From Phaeosaccion multiseriatum (taxonomy: Eukaryota > Ochrophyta, other classes), in assembly GCA_965112735.1 (NCBI GenBank), contig OZ218963.1, forward strand, positions 2,046,001 to 2,110,000: a DNA stretch of 64,000 nucleotides. The letters are read 5' to 3'. Every line of letters starts with the position of its first letter. The stretch's first letter is position 1. The notes beneath the pieces are model-generated. The model saw nothing but the letters and a program-made list of their open reading frames with translations, was not told the origin of the DNA and searched no databases. This document shows, one piece after another, positions 21,217 to 33,591 of the stretch. Made by a program: the position numbers and the translations under genes.

Positions 21217-22805
21217 ATGTTTAAAGGGATCTTTGGCGGGGGAGGGGAGGAGGATGGGCCTGGCACGGAGAAAGCATCAGATGCAGCGGCAGGTATGACT
21301 GAAAAAGCCTCCTCTCTCTCGATGCCTCCGCATCCCTAATTTCAGGGCTCACCCACTGTCTCTGCCCTCCTCCTCTTCCTCAACCCGTTCCCGTTACACC
21401 GATAGCATCTGGGCAACCGCAGTCGGACCCAGGTATCTTTCGGGGGGCGACTTTTGACCCCAGGGCTTTAGAGACAGCGGCGGAGCTACTGCGTGAAGTG
21501 CCTGGGCTCAATGGGCAAGCCTTTCTGTTGACGAAACAGCAAGCATTGGTCGAGGAGCGGAAGAAGCTTGAGGTTTGTGTGCTTGCTGTGTCGCTGTCTA
21601 GTTGTGTGAGATGATGCGTCTCCCTCAATGCTTATTTTCCTGCCCGTCCTCGTGTTTGACGTTGACGAAACCCGCTCTTCTCCTGTCCGCTCTTGGTCGT
21701 TTTGTTGTGGTGAAGGGGCGAAGTATGGAGCTGCATGGGTATGTTAGGCAGCTGGAGAATGCTATATACTCCAAGATGCGGGAAGAGTCCAACAAAACGA
21801 ACCAGATGCAGCATCAAGAGGTGAGCAGGGCGTCGAGGGATGGAGGAGCTCAGAGAAGAATGGATGGCGTTGCTATCTTTAGTGTTGACGTTGAGGATAT
21901 GGAATCCGCTCCATGTGTCACGCACTATAGGTGCGCCCTACTCCATCTGATAGGTAGATACCAACGCTGTTTATAGGTAGGTAGGTGTGTTTCTTACTGT
22001 CTCGACTGTGGGAATTCGCCCCCCCCCCCCCCTGTGATGTGGTCCAACAGAATGAGGCGCGGGAGCGGTACAAGGACAGTTTGGCTCGCAAGCGGGACGC
22101 GGATGTGATGGATGCACAGCGCGTCGAGCGAGAGAGAGAGATGAAGCTCAAGGAGGACATGGCCCAGAGAGAGGACGTAATTCGGAGAAAGACGCTGGAG
22201 TACGACGCTGACCTCCGGCAACAAACGGAGCTCAACACAGTCAAGGCCCAGACCGAGGGGCGCATCCAGGCAGAGCGGCAGAACCACGATATTCGCATGG
22301 AGGAGAGGAGGGCAGCGGCAAGGGAGACACGGCAGACGCTGCTGGAGAGCATCAAGCTGGTCGGCGACACAATGGGGAAGGGTGTCGGGGCCTTCCTGGG
22401 GGACCGAGATGAGATGGTGGCTGCTGTGGCTACTCTCTCGGCTGTCGCCGTCGGAGTGTACTCGGCCAAAACAGGGACGGGGGTGGCGGGGCGTTACATA
22501 TCTTCTCGCCTGGGGAAGCCCTCGCTTGTGCGTGAGACTTCCCGGCACACCCTGATGGACTTTCTCGGCGCCCCTGCCAAGGGGTTCATGAGGTGGGGCA
22601 CGGGATTCTTCAAGGGGGATAAGGCAGCCAAGGCTCTGGAGGGGGACGAGCATCGGCCGAGGGCGGTGTTCGAGCCCGTGCTCGCCAACCGCCTGATGAG
22701 GATTGCAGACAGCACGGCCAACACGAGAGCCAACCAGGCGCCATATAGACATCTGCTCTTGTATGGCCCACCAGGGACGGGCAAGGTGAGGAAGGGATCC
22801 TGCTA

Positions 22806-22869
<64 letters not shown>

Positions 22870-24351
22870 CGCTTTACGAAGGGAGGGGCGGGGGGGCTTG
22901 CACAGCACATTCGGGTCATGTCTTCTCGAGCAGTGAGTGGTAGGAGAGCGCGTCGTCCCCGTTTCGCGCCCTCCTTGGACTGCGTGCTCAATCCCCCTAC
23001 ATACCTCCCGTCCCGTCAGACCCTATTTGCCAAGGGCCTTGCTCTGCACTCGGGCATGGACTACGCAATCGTCACGGGCGGAGACGTCGCCCCCCTGGGC
23101 AGAGAGGCCGTTACAGAAGTTCACAAGGTAAGACTTTAAGGATGGCAAAAGCGCACATCAACAGGGTAGGGTTGACACTTTCCCAGTGTGCGCATCGATA
23201 GACATGGCCTCATTTCGACGGCCACTCGATCCCTGCCCCCCTTCCTCCACCGCCCCCCCCCCTCCCTTAGGTGTTTGACTGGGCGCAGAACAGTAGTAAC
23301 GGCGTGCTGTTGTTCGTCGATGAGGCCGACGCATTCCTCCGGCGGCGGAGTACGGAGGTCATCTCGGAGAGCATGCGAAACGCCCTCAACGCCTTCCTGT
23401 ATAGAACAGGGGAGCAGTCGGAGAAGGTGATGCTGGTGTATGCTTCCAACCAGCCCGAGCAGTTCGACGACGCCGTCAACGATCGAATTGACGAGATGGT
23501 ACGTATGTGGGCGTTCCCATTCGCCGGACACGCTTACAGCGAGTATCTCACCCCGTTGGGATCCCTCTGGGCCACCCTTCCCTCCCTTCCTCCCTCCGCG
23601 AAGGTCCACTTTGAGCTACCGGGTAGTACGGAGCGGCGGCGTATGCTGAACATCTACCTCGAGAAGTACCTTCTCACGCCCCCCACTCGGTGGGGCGCCA
23701 AGACCATTGTGGTGGAGGGCATCGAGGACGAGCACATGGATAAAGTGGTGGAGGCCACGGACGGTTTCAGTGGGAGGGAAATCTCAAAGCTCGCCATCGC
23801 GTGGCAGGTGAGGGAGGAAGGAACCACGTATGGCACGGAGGGGAGGAGTAAAGTGTAGTAGAGGGAGGGGGGGGGAGAGAAAGTGTTGATGCATCAGAGG
23901 CAAAGTCACTGATGATGCTGCTGCAGCTGCTGCTGTTTCCGTTCGGCGGCATAGTTCTCCTGCTTTGTCGCTTTCAGAGGCAGATTGAGCATATTGGCAC
24001 GAAGGAAGAGTTTTGGAGAAAACAAAGAGGCAGGGGTGGATTTGGCAGCGATATGCCATACAGCTCTGCTAGGCTCTCTTCCTTCACTTCCCGTCGCCCT
24101 AAACCAATGTGGCCCACCCTAACCGCTCACTTCCTCTGCGCTGTCTACTTCAGGCGGCTGCCTACGGCAGTGAAAAGTGCGTGCTGACGCCGGAGGTGTT
24201 CCTAGAGGTACTGGATGACTTTGTGCTGCAAAAGAGCGTCAAGGTGGACTGGAACCTCATGGCAGAAGCGGCGCAAGACGACGACGCGGAAGCCCAGCAC
24301 GGCTTTTTTAAGCCGCAACAGCAAAAACAGCCGGCCTTTTCACTGCCGTAG
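21217..24351 (+). CDS. ATAD3: ATAD3, mitochondrial inner-membrane AAA+ ATPase
   Basis: Exons 21217-21292, 21406-21572, 21716-21820, 22051-22785, 23020-23127, 23271-23498, 23604-23807 and 24154-24351 give 606 residues, the normal ATAD3 length. The N-terminal half has the family pattern GATFDPRALETAAELLRE, then a long coiled coil ending in KRDADVMDAQR and further charged helices. A hydrophobic segment at about 240-265 (TLSAVAVGVYSAKTGTGVAG) is the presumed membrane span. The AAA+ domain has Walker A GPPGTGK at 355-361, split from TLFAKGLALHSGMDYAI by an intron, and Walker B LLFVDEADAFLRRR near 408. It ends with FLYRTGEQ, LVYASNQPEQFD and NDRIDEM. ATAD3 organises mitochondrial nucleoids and inner-membrane contacts. 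The short N-terminus is Gly/Glu-rich. Confidence 0.95.
22809..22870. repeat. (GT)n-(GC)n microsatellite in ATAD3 intron 4
   Basis: About 26 GT units followed by a short alternating GC run lie just downstream of the exon encoding Walker A. Alternating purine-pyrimidine sequence of this kind can adopt Z-DNA. Confidence 0.9.
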
Positions 24352-24566
24352 TGGTAGCCGGGCCTTTTCACTGAAATGCATGGGGTATTGCGCGGAAGTT
24401 TTGGCTACGTACATGTGGTAATATTACACTCTGCGCGAGTTGATTACAAGGCCGCCAGATCGAGAGATGGAAGAAAAGCCGTCGAGTCGCATACGTGCCG
24501 CGAGGGAAGTAAAGCCTTCGCGTCGCAACTGCGTATGCGACTCTTCAGTTGGGCTCTCCCCTCCGC

Positions 24567-26485
24567 TCAGTGGCCTAGAGGCGCCCTACACAGGCTTCCC
24601 CCAATCTTGCACATGATCTCAGTCACCTCCACGCGCACGCAACAGCCCGCAACCGCAGGAGCTGCTCTGGAGGGCGTGAAAGTGGACTTGCCGTTGCCCT
24701 CCCCCTCCTCCTCCTCCTCCTCCTCCTCCTCCTCCTCGTCCTCCCCGTCTGCACCTATCCCATGTGCGATGAGGTCTCCCACCGTGGAAGCAATGCTTAC
24801 ATGGGGAACGGCGTTCTGAGCGTGAGCACGAGGGGCGCGATGAACCGAAGAGAGAGTAGGGCCAACGACAAATGGCAAGCAGTGGGTGAGTGGTGTAGAA
24901 GTGACGTGTCAGTGCAAAGAATCAAGAGTAGGTGGAGGAACAACTGGGGCAAGTGGGGGGGGAATGTGTTGTGTGTCGGTAACAAGAGACCTCAACAAAA
25001 AAAGAGAAAGCAAGACAGACAATCTCTTTCAATGCACAGACGGGCGCTCTCTCTATCTCAAGGCTTGACTGACCTCGTAGTAACTTGGCAGGCTGAAGCG
25101 CGCCATCAGGGCATCGACTCTCCGGACAAGCTTCTCCACGTGCGCGGCTCCGCCGTCCACGTCCAGGCTGAGAAAGGACCGGGTGCTTTCCTCGTTGACG
25201 AAGACGCGATATTGAGGGCTCACGCTCAGAGAGAAGCTGCCGGGGGGTTCAGCCGGTACAGCCGAGCCGAGCCAAGAAAAGGGGGGTAAAGGAGACACAG
25301 AGGGCGAGGAGATAACGGACCGATGAAGGTGGGTTAAGAGGACCGGAAGGAAGGAAAACGAGTTTTCCCCAATTGAGGTGCACTTTCCCCTCATTTCCGA
25401 AAGAACGAACGAACGACAGAAGAAGCCGAGGAGCATAAGAAGCATAAACGCTGCCGTACCCCTTCCACGCACCTTTTCATACCCTGCACAGCCGTCTGAA
25501 AGGCCCGCCTGAAAGGCTCGAGCTGATGCGGCCGTAGCACAAAGGTCCGCGACACGCTCAAGTGGCTGTACTCCTCTGACTGGTCACTGCCCACGGCGTG
25601 CGGAATCAACACTCCACCTACGTCTACTCCGTCCCACTTCTTTCTGCGACCCCCGCGGTTACTATTCGATGTACCGGCCCCGTTCGATTCGCTGCCATCT
25701 GCCGGTCTTGGCCTCTTCTTTCCCCTGGGACTTTTCCTGTGGTCTGAGGACGAGCGATTACTTGCCCTCTCAGCGCCGTCGCTCCTGCTCTCTTCCACTT
25801 CTCTTTGTGGTGCGCTATTCAGTGTACATCGACGGATGCGCGTTTCTAAGTGCGCTGTACTCTCCTCGCATATGCGACGGAACAGAGGCGTATTCGGCAC
25901 TGCAGCAAAGGCGAGGAGTAGCGTAGAAAAAGGAGGGTACCAAAGGGGTGAGAGAGAAGGAGAGGTGCCTTCGCCTGCGACTGGGGTATCGAGCATCTAC
26001 CCGAGCCTCCCAGTGTTGTGTCACTCTCGCCTTCTGCCCCCCTCCCGTCTGCACCGCCCAATCTCCTCTTTCCTTACCAGGAATAAAGACAAAGGATGCG
26101 TAATTGCCACGCTCGTGCTGGAAGGCGCGTATGAAGGGATTATCAGCCGCGTTGCACCTCGCGGCCGCCATAGCGCGTTCTGTTGTGGCCGCATAGGCTG
26201 TTGGGGGGGAGAGTGGGAGGGGGAGAAGGGGAGGGTTTGAGGGCTTCAAGAGGGGAACATGGAAGCACTTCGGTCCGCCCCGCCCTCTCTCTTCGTCCAC
26301 TCACCGCTGGTAGCAAAGAGTCCATCCAATTGGGGGCTCGGTAGCACTAATGTGGGCCTTGTTGCCGTCGTTGCATCTGCCCCCGGGCCTCCTTTTCCCT
26401 CTCCTCTCCTGCTTGCATATGCCGTCCTTTCGTCATCATCACTACTCGAGTAGTTGGCTGCAATACTTTCCAAGCTTTCGGTCAT
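24567..26485 (-). CDS. USB1: USB1 (Mpn1), U6 snRNA 3'-end phosphodiesterase
   Basis: Exons 26485-26305, 26197-26078, 25899-25473, 25236-25074 and 24815-24567 give 379 residues. The protein belongs to the 2H phosphodiesterase superfamily and has both required H-x-S motifs: HLS in EEYSHLSVSRTFVLRPHQLE (about residue 213) and HVS in NAVPHVSIAS (about 301). Between them is the conserved strand-loop QYRVFVNEESTRSFLSLDVD and RVDALMARFSLPSYYE. The C-terminus VRVEVTEIMCKIGGSL matches the last strands of USB1. The enzyme trims the 3' oligo(U) of U6 snRNA. A Lys/Arg/Ser-rich spacer with likely nuclear signals (GKKRPRP) lies before the first motif, and a poly-Glu insertion encoded by 24703-24738 lies after the second. 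It diverges from VPS34 across 126 bp. Confidence 0.92.
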
Positions 26486-26611
26486 TGATCTTGGTTGGGA
26501 AGGGGGGCGGGGACCGGAAGCCCCCCTTAATGACTTACTATACTTTTTTTTTTTTCTCCTCCTCCCCCATCTCACTCTGCTGCGTGCTTCCGGGCGTCCT
26601 CCTTCTCCGGA
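26486..26611. promoter_or_regulatory. Divergent promoter interval USB1 / VPS34
   Basis: Only 126 bp separate the two start codons. It contains a T-rich stretch near 26545-26562 and no clear TATA element. Confidence 0.35.
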
Positions 26612-27696
26612 ATGGAGTATAAGGAGCTGCGGTACTTCCTCTCTCATTCCATATCCCTTGGTATCAAGTGCCGCATCCTTCGGCTGGAGCTGCCTGTGGC
26701 AAGCAGTGATGCGGGGGGAGCAGTTCAGAACGCGATTATGGGCGATGATGAAGCAGCAAGACGCGGGCCTCTCCACCCCGGTGTGCACGAGCTCGACACT
26801 CGAGGAACTCTACAGACGGAGTTGATGGTGGCCGCGCAGGTGTACTGCAACGGGCAGCGGATGCACGAGGCGCCAGTGTGCACCCGTACATCTGGCACCA
26901 GTGCCTATCTGCAGCAGCGTGGGGGCGGGTGTATCGTTGTGGTGGATGGAGTGGTGGTGTTACCTGTACGGTATAGGGACCTCTCTCTTGATGCGCAGCT
27001 CGTCCTCACCGTGCTCGGGCCCGGCAAGCAGGTCGGTGCCAGCGATGTGGGGCCGGACAGGTGCTTTTTGTCTTTTTATCACACAGTCAGGCCGCGCCCA
27101 CAAAGGCGAGCAAAGCCAATGCCATGCGGACTCCACGGACAGGAGTTACATTACGTCAATAGCGTGGAAATTGGGGGGGCGGGGCAGCTGTGCTCTTGTG
27201 TGCTCTGTGGCGGTGTCCTCCTGTCTTGTCCTTTGACAATCTTGAAATTGTTTACAAGCCTGTCCCTCCCTTCGAAAGGCAAGCTCTTTCGCGGTCTTGA
27301 TGCATAGCAACCCCCTCTCTGTCGCTACTACTGCTGCACCACCCCCCTCCCTCCCTCCCTCGCTCGGCGCGCCTGCAGGTCCTGGGCGGTGTGGCTCTCG
27401 CTTTCTTCAACCAAAGACGAGCTTTGCTCACGGGGCAGCACAAGCTCAAAGTGCGCATGTGTAGTCACAGTCCTGGTGGAGGAAGCAGTGGTGCCGCCCG
27501 AATGAATTGTCAGCAGGGAGTAGGAGTAAGCTCATTTGCCCGTTACCTCTTGAACGAGGAGGACAGGAGGAAGAGGACGGCGGAACGGAGGGCCATTGGG
27601 CGGGTGGAAGGGGGCAGGCCAGACGGAGCAGGGCAGGAGGAGGAGGAGGAGGAGGAGGAGGAGGATGACGACGACAACGACGACGACGACGACGAC

Positions 27697-27766
<70 letters not shown>

Positions 27767-30700
27767 GCGAGTATTATGCAGAGGGCTTGGGCTATTCACG
27801 CTTCGACGAGGGAGGGAGACTCGAGAAGGCGCAGGTAAGACAGATGGTGGAGCAGACAGACTCCTTTCGTCTCTCTTCTGTGCTCCATTTCTCATCCGTT
27901 TGTCCTTCCCCCCCCCGCCCGCCTCTCCTCCCCTCTTTCTTGCTCCCCGCTGCCCGCGACCATCACGGCATGACTTCGTTAGGAGAAGTATCAGCTGCGA
28001 GCAATGGCGCACATACCATGGCTCGACAATGTGACTCTTCCCCGAGTGGAGCAGATGGTCAATCATTTGTCCAACCAAACCGAGCACGAGAGGCGTCTGT
28101 TTTGGCGCCTGCAGCAGGAGCAGCACCACACACACATCACCGCCAACGCATGCAGGCGCCGCAGCAAGGGCAGGGTGAGGAGAAGAAAGCGGACCCACGG
28201 GGAAAGCGAGCAGCAGCAGCAACAGGACAGCCAGCTTAAGGAAGGAACAGAGGCCTTGGGGCAGGGACGAGAGAGGGCAGCCCCACCTCCTCCTCCTTCT
28301 CCTCCGCCGCCCATCCGGCCGTGTTTGGTGATTTGTCTGCCTTGCTTCAAATATCCAGTGGTGCACGAGCAGCGCCAGTACCTTGGACTGCCATCCGTTG
28401 CTGCGTACAAGACGATGCCAGGCACCGCTGGCGCGTCGCCATACTCATCGCCTTCTCGCTGCCCGATCTCTCCTTTACGCCACCCTATCGCCTCCTCTGC
28501 TGCGGTCACGGCTGTGCATGGTGCCCTCCCTTCCTCCTCCACTTCTTCCGCGACTGCCTGGGCAAATGGGCCTCCGTATCCCAAGGAGGAAGTAGTGGCA
28601 GGAGCAGGACCAGCAGGGGCGAAGGTGGGGGGGACGGAGGGCAACCTAGAGGCGAGGGCGCGGGAACAGCAGCAGCACACAGCGCAGCGGTGGGAGGAAT
28701 CAAACGGACTGCAGCAATATCATCAATCACAGCAGCAACAGCAGCTTTTAGACGCCACTGCTGAAACAAGCTCGATGAGAAGGAATGGTAGCGGTGGTGG
28801 TGGCGGGGGGGGCAGCAGCAGCGTGGGAGCTGAGTTCATGGTGGTGGTAGACTGGGAGATAGAGGAAGACAACCCTGTGGAGGAAAAGTACAGGAGGCTA
28901 CAGCATGATCTGCTTCGGGGGCTGGTGGATCCCGAGCTCAAGCCCAACAGACAGGAAAAGGAGCGCCTGGACCAGATTATCAAGAGCCACGGTCTGGGCT
29001 TCACCAAAGACCACATGAAGATTGAGGACAAAGACTTGCTCTGGAAGTTTAGGTAGGTTGGGGCGTACCTTCGTTAACTTGGGTCAGATTTGTATGGAGT
29101 GTACTCAACGAGTGCAAAGGCCCCTCCCCTCCACGCATTCACATCTTGGATGGAGGCTGGAGTCATGCTCATGCGGTGTCGTGAATGATGCTCGTGCGGT
29201 GTCGTGAGTGAGTGAGTGAGTGATGAGTGAGTCCAGAGGGTGGTTTTGTGCCGGGTGTGTTAGAGTCTCGTTCTTGTGTTGTACCAGTGGGGGGCTTAAA
29301 AGTATTTCCCCGTGCCTATACGCCTTTGCTGTCCCCCGTGCCCATATGCCTGTCCTATCCCCCGTGCCCCTACGCCTGTGCTGTCCCCTCCCCCCTTTAC
29401 AGGTACTGCTTGACGGACAATAGCAAGGCGCTGACGAAGTTCCTCTGTGCAGTGGATTGGGGGGTGGAGTCCGAAGTCAACCAAGTAGATACCCTGCTGC
29501 AGCAGTGGAAGGCGAGAGCGCCCATTGACATAAGCGACGCTCTCAAGCTCCTCGGAAGGTACGGTTTCGAATGCGGGGTGGGCTTTTTTAGGGGGGTGTT
29601 GAGGTGTTCTCTTCAGGTGTTCGCCCTCTATCTTCCAACCTCAGGAGCATTCGAAATCTCCCTGAGCTGCAACACGTGGAGGCTGCTCAGCAGAGCACCT
29701 GCGATGCTGTTCGTAAGAGGCGGATGCAGAATCACTCATTTGCCCTCTCTTTCTGTCTTTCCTCCTCCTTCTCCTCCTCCTCCTCCTCCTCCTCCTCCTC
29801 CTCCTCCTCTTTTCCTCCTCCTCCTCCTCCTCCTTCTCCGTGCACATAACAGGGAGCGCGCCTTCCAGAACTCCGTAGTGAGGTCGTTTGCGGTGGACAC
29901 GTTACGTCGGGCAGGAAATGACGAGCTGCTGGCCTACATGCTGCAGGTAAGTGTGAGGTATTGTCTTGCGTTCCCTCTTCCCACACCCCTCCTATATACG
30001 TAAGCTCACGTAACCCTCCCCCTCCCCGTGGGAAACTTGTTCCGGTGCGTGCTTCTCTCTACAGTTGGTACAAGCCTTGCGCTACGAGCCTCAGCCGCCG
30101 GACGAAGCATTCACCGTCAGCCAAACCACGACCAGCGCAGACACAGGCGCAGAGGAAGCAGCAGCGGCAGGAGCAGTGGGGCAACCCTTGTCACCACCAC
30201 CACCGGGGTCTGGCGATGGGCAACAAGATGACTGGCGACAGAGGATATCCCCACTTGCAGGCTTCCTCATCCAGCGGGCGAGCGAGAGCGTGGAGCTTGC
30301 CAACTTCCTCTTTTGGTACCTCAAGGTGACGATAACGAGCTTTTGTTGCGTCTCTTTTGCGCTGCTCAACGAAGAGCCGGGGCCTGTCCCATCCGTACGC
30401 ACCCCCTTGTCGACGGATGTAGACGGATGTTGACGGGCGTCTTGGAGCTGTGGTGCTCAGCTCCTGTGTCCCTGTTCCCCTCCTCCTGCGCCATCATAAC
30501 CGCAAAAACGCATTCACATTTTTATTATTAGGTGAGCTTGGAAGACGCCACGCACTCTCACGTGTATCGGTCCGTCATGACCGCTTTTCGGAGTGTGCTG
30601 GGGAGACCCGCCGGCATGAAACAGAGGAGCGCAGCAGTAAGCCCCATCGGTAGCAGCGCGCGGGGAGGAGGAGGAGGAGGAGGGGGGGGGAGCGGTGGGC

Positions 30701-33591
30701 AGAAGGCGTCCATCATGGAAATGCTGACGGCGCAGGAGGAGTACATTGACGGTCAGTGCCTCGCATTTGAGGATTTGACTTTGATCAATCACTGTGCGTA
30801 CCACATCGAATCAAGATGTCACGTCTCCACACCATTATTTGTTGTTCATGTAATACCTCTTTTTGGTGCCGCAAGCAAACATCACGAGGTTCTGCTAAAC
30901 CTCCCTCCCTCGCTCTGCCTCTCTCTCTTCACCTCTCCCTTTCTCTCTCTCTCGCACATACATACTCACGCACAAACTCTCTCTCTCTCTTCTCCTCTGT
31001 GTAGGCATTGCCGGTGCGCTGAGAGAAGCTCGGCTGGTAAAGGGTAGAAAGGCCCAAAAGGAGGAACGCCTGCAGCAGCTCCTGTCGGCAGCGAGCTGCA
31101 AGTACGTGAGCAAAGACGGAGGCGTGCCGATGCCACTGGACCCGACGCTTCAGACAACTGGTCTCGTACCGTCGAGCTCGTTCATGTTCAAATCCGCTCT
31201 CTACCCGTGTGTCGTGGAGTTCATTGTGCACTCTGCGCAAGGGGGCAGCTGTGGTTCTGGAGCAGGAACAGGGGGACCAGCAGCAGGACCAGCAGGTGGT
31301 GAGGGGGGCGGCGGCGGCGGCGGCGGTGGTGGTGGTGGTGGTACCAGCGGCGGCAGCGGTGGCAGCGGGCCCGTCGGCAGGGCGCTGGCAGGCTCGACGC
31401 GGAGGACAGGCGTCCACACGTACCGAGTGATTGTCAAGTCAGGGGATGACCTCCGGCAGGACCAACTCATCATTCAGATGATCTCTCTCATGGACAAGTT
31501 GCTCAAGAGGGTCAACCTTGGTGAGTAGTAGGGCGATAACGGAAAGACGAAGAGGAAGAGGAAGGAAGGAGGGTGGGCGCTTCTTGTCGGGAAGGGGAAG
31601 GGGAAGGGTGAGGAGGGACAGACTCGCGGATGATGGAAAGGATCCTCTCTACGCCAGACGGCACTAGTGGACAGGGGGTGGGGGGGGGATATGTTATGTT
31701 GTGTTTTACGTTGACCAGATCGTCTTTCGATGCTCCTTTCGCTCCCCCCCCCCCCTTCGTGTGATATGAATGCTGGCTTCCGAAACGTTCAGATCTGAAG
31801 CTCAAGTGGTACCGTATTCTCGCCACGGGTATCGAGGACGGCTTGGTAGAGTTCGTGTCGGGCTCTTTACCTCTGTCCGCCGTACTGGCCAAGCAGACGC
31901 TTCTCGACTTTCTCCGCCAGCACAATCCCGACCCGGAGGCCCCCCTCGGAGTGTCAGCAGAGGCCATGGATACGTTTGTCAAGAGCACCGCAGGCTACAC
32001 CGTCATCACCTACATTTTGGGCGTTGGAGATCGCCACCTGGATAACCTCATGATCCTTCAGAACGGTGAGAGCAGAGCGGCAGGAGGACTAACGGGATGG
32101 TGTCACAGGATGGTGTGGGGAGGAAGCGTGGAGCGTGTTGACGGGGTCTTGGGTTGTTAGATTGTGCAGAAAGGGTCTGAGTTTGTCCGCCACGCTCCGT
32201 TCGAGGGCGAAGGAGGAAGACCGTTGGCATGACATTGGCATGGGACATTTGGGGGGTAAGGGGAGGGGAGGGGAAGGGAGGGGAAGGTGGTGGAGGGAGG
32301 AGTTTTGATTGCATGGAGATGGGTGGCCGCCATGCCGTTTACGGGGGTTAAACTGTTTACGCACATACCTCTCCACTGTTTTCTGATATTATCTCTCCCC
32401 TCCCTGCCGCTGCCGCTCCTTCTACTGCCGTTTTCCCACAATAGGCGCTCTGTTCCACGTGGATTTCGGTTACATCTTTGGGAGAGACCCAAAGCCCATG
32501 GCGCCTCCCTTCAGGCTCACCCAAGGGGTGCGTTTTGCGTCGCCTTTGTGTCCGTGTCCGTCAGCTTCACCTCTCTCAACAAGAGTGTCTCTCTTCCCTC
32601 CGCTCCCAATTTCTCTTGTCGCCCTCCTAGCCTTTCACAGAAGGAGCAGAGGCATGTCGTCTCATCTGCTCTCCTCCTCACTCCCCTTGTACTGTTCCTC
32701 GCGCTTCTGCAAACCCCCCTTCCTGGATGTGCGTGTGCGTGTGCGTGCGCGTGTCTTCTCGTGTCTGTCTATCTCCTCCGCTTCAGATGGTGGACGCTAT
32801 GGGAGGCTACTCGGGGGAGCCCTACGCGAAGTTCAAGAATCTCTGTTGTCAGGTGAATCTAGTGTGTGTGGCTGTGTGTGCGTGCACGTATATACGTGTA
32901 TATATACAGAAAATGTGTTATATACACATTTTTTCTTTCTGCCCGCCCCCTTTTCACCAACTGTTCTGATTCTCCTTTGGCATGTTTTGCTCCTCGCCTT
33001 CGCGTCCTCCTTATCAAACCCTGCTGCCCAGTGAGCCAATCCACACCTGTCCCTCTCTCTCTCCACTCCAGCTGCAATCATCATTTATTTCCGTTCCCTG
33101 CTCACAAGCTTGCTCCCCCCTCCCACTCTTCCCTTCCTTCCTGCCCCAGGCCTTCAATTGGCTGAGGAAAAGTGCAAGCCTCATCCTGAGCCTCCTCAGC
33201 CTCATGGCAGACGCAGGTGAGCACCAGAGGACCCTTCAATAGCCTATGTGTGTGTGTTCGCATTGAAGGGACGGTTTTCACCCAGTGGAGTGGCTGGGGT
33301 TCTCTCTAACCCCGATCGTGGTCCGTGTTGGTTTCCCCTCTCTAATGGTTTGGTACGTGCTTCTCTTTCTCTCCTCTTCGTCCATCACCACCATTCCATT
33401 CGATTGTAGGCATTCAGGAGCTTTCCAACGACCCCGTTGGAGTGCTGGGCAAAGTGGAAGACAAATTTCGCCTGGACTTGACCGACGAACAGGCAGACCA
33501 CTTCTTTGTCGGCCTCATTGACGAGAGCCTCCGGGCATTGGCACCCAGAGTGCTGGAGGTGATGCACCAAATTGCCACAGCGAGGCGCTGA
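26612..33591 (+). CDS. VPS34: VPS34, class III phosphatidylinositol 3-kinase
   Basis: Thirteen exons (26612-27031, 27379-27834, 27983-29052, 29403-29558, 29853-29946, 30065-30325, 30532-30751, 31005-31520, 31793-32065, 32445-32527, 32787-32852, 33150-33216, 33410-33591) give 1287 residues. The C2 domain has VAAQVYCNGQRMHEAPV, VLTVLGPGKQ, AHIPWLDNVTL and EDKDLLWKFRYCLTDNSKAL. The helical PIK domain includes FQNSVVRSFAVDTLRR, AYMLQLVQALRYE and LANFLFWYLK. The kinase domain has [10 protein letters not shown] (about residue 1039), catalytic loop GVGDRHLDN (about 1143) and activation segment HVDFGYIFGRDPKP. VPS34 makes PI3P on endosomes and in autophagy with VPS15. The protein is about 400 residues longer than animal VPS34 because of an Asp run in the C2 region, a Gln/Arg/Pro-rich block in exon 3, and Gly-rich loops in exons 7-8. 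Confidence 0.95.
27636..27766 (+). repeat. GAG/GAC/GAT coding repeat, acidic run in VPS34
   Basis: About 10 GAG codons, then a mixed GAC block, then about 23 GAT codons encode roughly 40 acidic residues inside VPS34 exon 2. The frame is open on both sides, so the tract is read as protein. Confidence 0.9.
29311..29388. repeat. 26-bp minisatellite, three copies, in VPS34 intron 3
   Basis: The unit resembles CGTGCCCATATGCC plus a CTGT/CCTATCCCC tail and occurs three times in tandem with a few differences. It lies just before the acceptor of exon 4. Confidence 0.8.
29761..29838. repeat. (CTC)n tract in VPS34 intron 4
   Basis: A near-pure pyrimidine CTC repeat lies immediately 5' of the exon at 29853. 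It could act as an extended polypyrimidine tract for that acceptor. Confidence 0.9.

Noticed and set aside
21994-22908. 304-codon minus-strand frame opposite ATAD3
   Set aside because: The plus strand encodes a complete, recognisable ATAD3; the opposite frame is His/Leu-rich with no family resemblance.
29645-29712. Possible extra VPS34 exon between 29558 and 29853
   Set aside because: Including it breaks the reading frame at the next exon. Direct joining of 29558 to 29853 is in phase and restores the conserved PIK-domain sequence.
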